Assembly (NCBI GenBank): GCA_900313155.1
Contig: OMQE01000024.1
Location: 1 to 11,702 of the forward strand
Reading direction: 5' to 3'
Length of the DNA: 11,702 bases
From: an uncultured Rhodospirillaceae bacterium
GTDB lineage: Bacteria; Pseudomonadota; Alphaproteobacteria; RF32; CAG-239
Every line of letters begins with the position of its first letter. Positions within the stretch are counted from its first letter, which is position 1. Under the pieces are notes generated by a model that was given only the letters and a program-made list of their open reading frames with translations, searched no databases and had not been told where the DNA came from. A program made the translations under genes and the position numbers. Shown in pieces: positions 6,559-11,702 of this stretch.

Positions 6559-8319
6559 TTATGACTCCAAATTTTTGATATCTTCAATAATCTGCTTTGT
6601 TGTCATACCTACTTCGCGCAACAATTCTTGCGGATTGTAGCGGTCATAGAACTCTTTTTGAAGCCCGTAAGTTTTAACTTTCATATTGGTTGCGCCGTAG
6701 AAAGCCGCCACTTTTTGCCCGAAACCGCCTTCCAAAATTCCATCTTCAAGTGTTATCACAAGCTGATGATTTTTCTTTAATTCTTCCAGCATTTTTTTAT
6801 CTAGTCCAGATGCAAAACGAGGGTTAATCAAAGTCGGTTTGAAGCCGAGTTCTGCTTCAATTTGCGTTGCCAATTCTTCACCACGCTGATAAAAATCACC
6901 CAGTGCCAAAATGGCAACTTTTTCACCTGATTTTTCAATTTTAAAGGTGTTGATTGCATCAAAATTCTTGTCTGCTGAACGTGATGTTACGGCATTTCCC
7001 GGCATCAAAATCATAACCGGATGGTCTTTTTGCTCTATCGACCAATCAAGCATATTCAAATATTCTTCCTTTGAAGTCGGTGCCAACATAATTAAATTCG
7101 GAATATTGGCAAATGCGGCAATCGTGAAAATGCCTAAATGCGTAACATCGGTTAAACCGTCAAACGAGGTAAAATTAAGCAAAATCGTTACCGGATTACC
7201 GTTGATGCAAACGTCTTGTGAAACTTGGTCATAAGTGCGTTGGATAAAAGTTGAGTTGGTCACAACCAGCGGTTTGCCACCGGCTTTGGCAATCCCCGAA
7301 GCAAAAGCCACAGCATGTTCTTCGGCAATACCTGTGTCAACATATTGGCTACCCAATTGTTCGCGTAAATCAGGAGTTAAGCCGGCAGTCATCGGCATCG
7401 CCGGTGTGATAACCACAAAGTCTTTATCTGATTTTGCTTTGTTTAAAATATAGTCACGCGTTAGTGATGTATAGCTTTCCGCCGGCAAAGAAATTGTATA
7501 TTTTCCGGTTGCCTTATCAAACGGCAGGCACCAGTGCCATGCTTCACGATTTTCTTCCGCCAATTTATAGCCTTTGCCCTTTTGGGTGTTGATATGAACA
7601 ACAATCGGGTGGTCAATATCTTTAACACTTTGCAAAACCTTAATCATAGCCTCAATATTGTTGCCGTTTTCTTCATAGATATAATCTAGCCCCAACGCCT
7701 TGAAAATATTGTTTTCAGATTTTCCGTTAGTGGCGCGCAGTTCGTTTAAATGTTCGCAAATACCGCCATGGCACTCGGCAATGGCTTGTTGATTGTCATT
7801 AACTATGATAATAAAATTAGATTTTAATTCCGAGCCGACAAAGTCAAGGGCTTCTAAAGCTTCTCCGCCGGTTAAAGAGCCATCTCCGATTAAAGCAATT
7901 ACATTTTCTGTCCCGCCTTTTAGGTCTCGAGCTTTTGCCAGACCGCTGGCCAAAGATATGGAGGTAGATGTATGTCCGACATTGAACCAATCGTGTTCGC
8001 TTTCTTCAGGGTTTGTATAGCCGGAATCTTCCGGAAAACAAGCATCATCAATATACCCGTTTTTACGTCCCGTGAGCATTTTGTGCGGATAGCTTTGGTG
8101 TGAAACATCAAAAACAAACTTATCCTTTGGCGAATCAAAAACATAGTGCATAGCAATTTCTGCTTCTACAATACCGAAGTTTGGCCCAAAGTGACCGCCG
8201 ATTTTGGTCAAACGATTAAAAAGTGCATCTCTGATATCTTGCGCTAAAATGTTTAGCTGAGCCATATCTAGTTTTTTGACGTCTTTCGGAGAATTGATGT
8301 TTTTTAATATATCATACAT
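6559..8319 (-). CDS. DXS-like thiamine-diphosphate transketolase-family enzyme with altered acceptor site
   Basis: A 586-residue homologue of 1-deoxy-D-xylulose-5-phosphate synthase (usually about 620), cytoplasmic. Domain order is as in DXS: ThDP-binding (about 1-285), pyrimidine-binding (about 290-440) and C-terminal transketolase domain (about 460-580). Catalytic and cofactor residues are kept: His43 (E. coli 49), His74 (80), GDGSLTGG with Asp146 (152), NDN ending at Asn176 (181), Glu333 (370), Arg361 (398) and His394 (431). In my ungapped hand alignment, E. coli Tyr392 is Asn355, Arg420 is Phe383 and Asp427 is Thr390. The RYPRGN motif reads LMPGN, so Arg478 is gone. These residues bind glyceraldehyde 3-phosphate. 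The name DXS is therefore unsafe; a related ThDP carboligase with another acceptor is more likely. The ribosome binding site is AAGGAAAGGA and no strong promoter is seen in the 75 bases upstream. Confidence 0.85.
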   Translation of the reverse strand: MYDILKNINSPKDVKKLDMAQLNILAQDIRDALFNRLTKIGGHFGPNFGIVEAEIAMHYVFDSPKDKFVFDVSHQSYPHKMLTGRKNGYIDDACFPEDSGYTNPEESEHDWFNVGHTSTSISLASGLAKARDLKGGTENVIALIGDGSLTGGEALEALDFVGSELKSNFIIIVNDNQQAIAECHGGICEHLNELRATNGKSENNIFKALGLDYIYEENGNNIEAMIKVLQSVKDIDHPIVVHINTQKGKGYKLAEENREAWHWCLPFDKATGKYTISLPAESYTSLTRDYILNKAKSDKDFVVITPAMPMTAGLTPDLREQLGSQYVDTGIAEEHAVAFASGIAKAGGKPLVVTNSTFIQRTYDQVSQDVCINGNPVTILLNFTSFDGLTDVTHLGIFTIAAFANIPNLIMLAPTSKEEYLNMLDWSIEQKDHPVMILMPGNAVTSRSADKNFDAINTFKIEKSGEKVAILALGDFYQRGEELATQIEAELGFKPTLINPRFASGLDKKMLEELKKNHQLVITLEDGILEGGFGQKVAAFYGATNMKVKTYGLQKEFYDRYNPQELLREVGMTTKQIIEDIKNLES

Positions 8320-8394
8320 TTACTTATCCTTTCCTTAATTATTTATGTTCATAATTTATACTAAAAATTGCACCAAACAATGGTTTGATTTCAA

Positions 8395-9114
8395 TTATCC
8401 CGAATTATTTAGGCTTTTTTTAGGTGTTGATTTATGTATATTTTTCTCGGTAAAATGATGACTTTCTTCAAACAACTCAAGAATTGTTTTATCATCGATA
8501 GTGTCGTCTAAAATAATTGTAATCCAGTATTTTTTATTCATATGATAGGCCGGATAAAACCCCTTTTGTTTAAGAAGAAGTTGGATTTTTTCTTCGTCTA
8601 GTTTGAGGTTGGCAATTTCCGTTTCACCAGACTTTGTCTTATCTAATTTGCTTTTATCCAAATTTCCGATAAGGGCGTACCACTTGTTGTTATCGGGGTT
8701 CTTAAACACACCATAGCCGGAAAATTTTTCCCACGGAAAAATCGGTTTGTCACCATATTTTTGATAAACGGCATGAGCAATCCGATTAGTTTGCGGAAAT
8801 ATAAAATAGTTTTCGACACAACAATATTGCTTAATATTTTGCAAGATTTTTTTATATTCGGCACGCACTTCGCCAACAAATCCGGCTTCCATGCTCTCAA
8901 CCCTGAGCGGAAAATATATATCATCACTGTCTGTTTCAAAAACATCACCACTCACTTTTCCGCCTGAACTGATTTTAACAACAGCTCTGAATTGATTGTT
9001 CATAAATTCTTTTTGATAAATCCACACATCGTCCGCCTTTTGAAATCCAAAATCGGCAAGTTTGGAAAATTCAATTTGCGAACGCTTAAAAATATTTTCT
9101 TCAATAATCGGCAT
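8395..9114 (-). CDS. MmcQ/YjbR-family protein with N-terminal extension
   Basis: A 239-residue cytoplasmic protein of unknown molecular function. Residues about 101-222 match the YjbR fold (CyaY-like, often called DNA-binding), including PWEKFSGYGVFKNPDNNKWYALIGN and the C-terminal KKYWITIILDDTIDD, in which a Trp follows a Lys pair. Residues 1-100 form an extra domain containing VESMEAGFVGEVRAEY, seen in longer members of the family, against about 120 residues for the short form. The tail after 222 is polar and lysine-rich. The start ATG lies three bases after the tag stop codon with only a weak ribosome binding site, so expression probably depends on translation of tag. Pairing with a DNA repair glycosylase hints at a nucleic-acid role (inference). 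Confidence 0.8.
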   Translation of the reverse strand: MPIIEENIFKRSQIEFSKLADFGFQKADDVWIYQKEFMNNQFRAVVKISSGGKVSGDVFETDSDDIYFPLRVESMEAGFVGEVRAEYKKILQNIKQYCCVENYFIFPQTNRIAHAVYQKYGDKPIFPWEKFSGYGVFKNPDNNKWYALIGNLDKSKLDKTKSGETEIANLKLDEEKIQLLLKQKGFYPAYHMNKKYWITIILDDTIDDKTILELFEESHHFTEKNIHKSTPKKSLNNSG

Positions 9115-9117
9115 TGT

Positions 9118-9741
9118 TCAGCTTTCAAAATATTGCACATTGTGTTCATGAAAACGAGGTTTTACAATGGTCGGATAATGCTCACAAATATATTTGTAAC
9201 GCGGGCAATCTGAACCATGGTCATTGATCATACCGGCGGCTTGCAAATAAGCATAAACCGTTACACTTCCCAAAAACTTAAAACCGCGCTTTTTCAAATC
9301 TTTACTAATCATATCCGATAAGCCGTTTGCTGCCGGAATTTCACCGGCGCCGTGCTTATTATAGCAAATGGTTTTGCCATCTGTATAAGCCCATAAATAG
9401 TCGCTAAAACAACCGTATTCATCTCGAATTTTACGAAAACATTGAGCATTATGTATAATGGCTCTGATTTTTCGTTCGCTTTTAATCATACCATCGGCAG
9501 ACATAATTCGGGCAACATCTTTTTCGCCATAAAAAGCTATTTTGTCGTAATCGAAGTTATTAAAGCACCGACGAAAAATTTCTCGCTTGTTGATAATAAT
9601 GTTCCAACTAAGGCCACACTGCAACACTTCCAACATCAAAAATTCGAATTGCTTGCGGTCATCATGAACCGGCACACCCCATTCCTCATCATGATATTTA
9701 ATATTAAGCGCCGACGTATTGCCCCAATTGCAATATGCCAT
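9118..9741 (-). CDS. tag: DNA-3-methyladenine glycosylase I
   Basis: Base-excision repair enzyme that removes 3-methyladenine from alkylated DNA. The 207-residue protein starting at the ATG at 9741 has Cys4, His17, His175 and Cys179 at exactly the E. coli Tag positions of its zinc snap. Glu38 and Trp46 of the base pocket also fall at the E. coli positions (LEVLQCGLSW). KKRGFKFLGSVTVYAYLQAAGMINDH is the conserved core, given here in outline. A TTG one codon upstream is the less likely start, since AAGGAAGG lies six bases before the ATG. The C-terminus extends about 20 residues beyond the E. coli protein, ending HNVQYFES. It is the second gene of the hydrolase-tag-yjbR operon, with a 14-base gap from the hydrolase. 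Confidence 0.96.
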   Translation of the reverse strand: MAYCNWGNTSALNIKYHDEEWGVPVHDDRKQFEFLMLEVLQCGLSWNIIINKREIFRRCFNNFDYDKIAFYGEKDVARIMSADGMIKSERKIRAIIHNAQCFRKIRDEYGCFSDYLWAYTDGKTICYNKHGAGEIPAANGLSDMISKDLKKRGFKFLGSVTVYAYLQAAGMINDHGSDCPRYKYICEHYPTIVKPRFHEHNVQYFES

Positions 9742-9755
9742 CAAATACCTTCCTT

Positions 9756-10790
9756 TTACTTCAAATTATCCCTGAAAAATTTTTCAATTTTATCAAACGG
9801 AATTTTTTCGACATTATCATATAAATCAACGTGGTTAGCGTTTGGTACAATATATAGCTCTTTGTTATCACCTTTGAGCTTTTTGAAGGCATCTTCACCA
9901 AAATAGCGGCTGTGTGCTTTTTCGCCATGAACAATTAAAACCGCATTTTTAATGGTGTGGGCATAAGCCAAAATCGGTTGCGTTATCAGCGAAAGTGACG
10001 AGGTATAGTTCCAATGCCCGTTAGAATTGATTGAACGTTCATGAAAACCGCGCGGTGTTTTGTAATACTCGTAATATTCTTTAACAAACAGCGGTTCGTT
10101 ACCGGTCAGTTTTTCCGGCAGACCGCTCGCTTCGGCAAATGTAGCGTTTTTATAGTCCGAAGTTCGTTGATTGTTCAAATTTTGGCGCAATTCATATAAA
10201 TCCTGTTCTGACATTGAATCGTTATATCCTTTGGCTGAAACCCGTGTCATATCATACATTGTTGAGGCCACCGTTGCCTTAATGCGCGTATCTTGTGCGG
10301 CAGCATTCAGTCCAAAACCGCCAAACCCGCAAATGCCGATAATACCGATTTTATCCGCATCAACTTCCGGCAGAGTGCTTAAATAATCCACAGCAGCACT
10401 AAAATCGTCGGTATTAATATCCGGTGAAGCAACATTGCGGACATTTCCGCCGCTTTCTCCGGTAAAGGACGGGTCAAACGCCAGTGTAATAAAACCACGT
10501 TCGGCCATGGTTTGCGCATATAAACCCGAAGCCTGTTCTTTCACCGCCCCAAACGGACCGGAAACGGCAATGGCTGCCAGCTTATCTGCACCTTTTTCTT
10601 TTGGCTCATATAAATCTCCTGTCAGTTCTATCCCGAAACGATTATGGAATCTAACTTTTTTAACTTCCACTTTATCAGATTTAGGGAAAACTTTATCCCA
10701 ACCGTCGGTAGCTCCAAATGCTTTATCCGGTACAGCAAAAACCAATCCCAAAGCCGTCATACCCAAAGCGCAAAATGTTTTTATGTTCAT
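9756..10790 (-). CDS. exported alpha/beta hydrolase with cysteine nucleophile
   Basis: A 344-residue alpha/beta hydrolase related to the dienelactone-hydrolase / COG1073 group. The substrate is unknown. A signal peptide covers residues 1-26 (hydrophobic core, cleavage after KAFG-type AFG), so the enzyme is likely periplasmic. The nucleophile elbow reads IGICGFGGFG, with Cys154 in place of serine, as in dienelactone hydrolases. The nearby block KATVASTMYDMTRV is typical of a subgroup seen in gut bacteria. The histidine is His320 (ANHVDLYD), and the acid may be Glu290 in HGEKAHS. Its ribosome binding site is AAGGAG and two tandem promoters lie upstream. It is the first gene of an operon with tag and the YjbR-family gene. 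The functional link to DNA repair is not evident. Confidence 0.88.
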   Translation of the reverse strand: MNIKTFCALGMTALGLVFAVPDKAFGATDGWDKVFPKSDKVEVKKVRFHNRFGIELTGDLYEPKEKGADKLAAIAVSGPFGAVKEQASGLYAQTMAERGFITLAFDPSFTGESGGNVRNVASPDINTDDFSAAVDYLSTLPEVDADKIGIIGICGFGGFGLNAAAQDTRIKATVASTMYDMTRVSAKGYNDSMSEQDLYELRQNLNNQRTSDYKNATFAEASGLPEKLTGNEPLFVKEYYEYYKTPRGFHERSINSNGHWNYTSSLSLITQPILAYAHTIKNAVLIVHGEKAHSRYFGEDAFKKLKGDNKELYIVPNANHVDLYDNVEKIPFDKIEKFFRDNLK

Positions 10791-10827
10791 TATTTATTCT
10801 CCTTATTTAAAATCTTTCAGTAAAAAA

Positions 10828-10856
10828 ATATTAGTTACGAAAATTCATCAGGTCAA
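10828..10856 (-). promoter_or_regulatory. proximal promoter of the hydrolase-tag operon
   Basis: On the minus strand, TTGACC (10856-10851), a 17-base spacer and TAATAT (10833-10828). Transcription would start near 10821, giving a leader of about 30 bases that carries the AAGGAG ribosome binding site. Confidence 0.7.
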
Positions 10857-10872
10857 GAATTTTTGAATTCAG

Positions 10873-10901
10873 ATATTATCAAAAGGTATGTATATTTTCA
10901 A
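10873..10901 (-). promoter_or_regulatory. distal promoter of the hydrolase-tag operon
   Basis: On the minus strand, TTGAAA (10901-10896), a 17-base spacer and TAATAT (10878-10873). It has the same -10 and spacing as the proximal promoter, 45 bases further upstream. Confidence 0.5.
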
Positions 10902-10949
10902 AAAACAAGATTTGGTTCATTAAATGCTCTGTGTTTTGTTATCAATAAA

Positions 10950-10959
10950 CAACATGTTG
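10950..10959. other. 10-base palindrome CAACATGTTG, possible operator
   Basis: A perfect palindrome about 50 bases upstream of the distal promoter's -35. A transcription factor site is possible but no second copy is seen. The rest of 10902-11077 shows no gene and no clear terminator for the methyltransferase gene. Confidence 0.2.
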
Positions 10960-11077
10960 AGTGTTCACTTTTCTCTTCTTTATAAGAGATAATTTATCGT
11001 CTACATTAAACCGTCACGAGCAATTGTTGCAGTTTGTGTTATCTTTTTTAGGCAGCATTGTAACTAAATATTTCTAT

Positions 11078-11702
11078 TTATCGGTGCTGTAAGATGCAGA
11101 CAAAAAAGCCGTCGGTACCGGTAGAAAGCGGGGAACATTTCAGCCAACGTGTTTCGGTTAAAGGGTAGGGGAGTTCAAGCTTGCGTTCCCAAAGTTTTTC
11201 CATATTTACCGTTTCGAAATGCGGATATTTTTGTAAAAATGCCTCTATGCGTTGCTCATTTTCTTCCGGCAACACAGAGCAAGTCATATAAACAATGCGT
11301 CCGCTCGGTGTTAAGTGTTGAACGGCAATATCCAAAATTTCTTCTTGTGCTTGCTCAATGGCTTTCAGTTGTTTCGGGGTTAAGCGATATTTGGCGTCGG
11401 GAGAACGGCGCCAAGTACCACTGCCGGAACACGGTGCGTCAACAATAAAACGGTCAAACTTATCGTTTGGAGAAATTTTTTCAATTTGCTTGATGTTTTT
11501 AATACCCAAACGTTCGGCTCTGACCGGTAAGCCTTCCATACGCTTCAGATTTTTATCGTGCGCCAAAATTGTGCCCTTGTTATTTAATATGGCACCAAGC
11601 AATAAACTTTTGCCGCCCCCGCCGCAACAATAGTCGATAATTTTATGTTCGGCACGCACGTCGCACAAAATGGCACCAAGTTGCGAGGCTTCGTCTTGCA
11701 CC
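11078..11702 (-). CDS. RsmB/NOP-family rRNA cytosine-C5 methyltransferase, C-terminal part
   Basis: SAM-dependent RNA m5C methyltransferase. The frame runs off the right edge; the GTG at 11701-11699 is the internal valine of the conserved VQDEASQ segment, not the start. About 208 catalytic residues are visible. They show the SAM loop DYCCGGGGKS (23-32), the adenine-site Asp in AHDKN, motif IV DAPCSGSGTWRR with Cys91, and motif VI MTCSVLPEENE with Cys141, the catalytic cysteine. The tail WLKCSPLSTGTDGFFVCIL is the usual family C-terminus. The C-GGGGK form of motif I and GTWRR-PDAK-RLTP are typical of alphaproteobacterial members. It probably methylates 16S rRNA C967-equivalent, but paralogues with other targets exist and the N-terminal NusB-like region cannot be seen. 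Confidence 0.92.
   Translation of the reverse strand, partial: VQDEASQLGAILCDVRAEHKIIDYCCGGGGKSLLLGAILNNKGTILAHDKNLKRMEGLPVRAERLGIKNIKQIEKISPNDKFDRFIVDAPCSGSGTWRRSPDAKYRLTPKQLKAIEQAQEEILDIAVQHLTPSGRIVYMTCSVLPEENEQRIEAFLQKYPHFETVNMEKLWERKLELPYPLTETRWLKCSPLSTGTDGFFVCILQHR

Noticed and set aside
6911..8020. Three plus-strand frames of 72-107 codons opposite the DXS-like gene, and similar shadows opposite other genes
   Set aside because: They lie entirely antisense to conserved coding sequence, lack ribosome binding sites and resemble no known proteins.
9742..9744. TTG as start codon of tag
   Set aside because: The ATG at 9741 has better ribosome binding site spacing and puts the zinc and active-site residues at the exact E. 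coli positions.
10957..10986. Plus-strand promoter-like TTGAGT and TATAAG with an 18-base spacer
   Set aside because: It leads only into antisense of the methyltransferase gene, with a twelve-codon frame at most; a chance match is likely in AT-rich spacer.
11699..11701. GTG as start of the RsmB/NOP gene
   Set aside because: It encodes the valine of the internal VQDEASQ segment; the gene continues beyond the window.

Overview
This is a chromosomal window of low to moderate GC from a Gram-negative bacterium, most likely a host-associated, largely anaerobic alphaproteobacterium. That placement is an inference. The RsmB/NOP methyltransferase at the right edge has the alphaproteobacterial style of motifs (DYC-GGGGK, DAPCSGSGTWRR-PDAK-RLTP). 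The ComEC at the left edge lacks the C-terminal metallo-beta-lactamase domain. The [4Fe-4S] serine dehydratase and rubredoxin remnant suit an anaerobe. Both edge genes are cut by the window.

Layout. (1) 1-1614 (+): the 3' part of comEC. (2) 1615-2073: a tRNA-Gly(CCC) with encoded CCA and its terminator, then a 133-base block that starts and ends like that tRNA and has its own terminator. (3) 2074-4388 (-): a two-gene operon, proline iminopeptidase then L-serine ammonia-lyase, overlapping by one base and driven by a recognisable promoter. (4) 4509-5135 (+): a divergent gene for a secreted MORN-repeat protein, whose promoter places transcription start on the ATG, so the mRNA is probably leaderless. 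(5) 5218-8319 (-): a DXS-like thiamine-diphosphate enzyme, a flavodoxin-fold cysteine-containing oxidoreductase starting directly on the preceding stop codon, and a decayed metallo-beta-lactamase/rubredoxin fusion gene. (6) 8395-10790 (-): a secreted cysteine-type alpha/beta hydrolase, 3-methyladenine DNA glycosylase I (tag) and an MmcQ/YjbR-family protein, tightly packed behind two tandem promoters. (7) 11078-11702 (-): the C-terminal part of an RsmB/NOP rRNA methyltransferase.

The most interesting signals are two. The DXS-like protein keeps the cofactor-handling residues of deoxyxylulose-phosphate synthase, but has lost the residues that bind glyceraldehyde 3-phosphate (E. coli Tyr392, Arg420, Asp427 and Arg478 are all changed), so it probably uses a different acceptor and is coupled to redox neighbours. 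The tRNA-framed 133-base element downstream of tRNA-Gly looks like a structured RNA or a tRNA-targeted repeat. The antisense frame across the tRNA yields only the well-known spurious 'EGNRTPV' type of peptide. No CRISPR array, rRNA or insertion sequence is visible.
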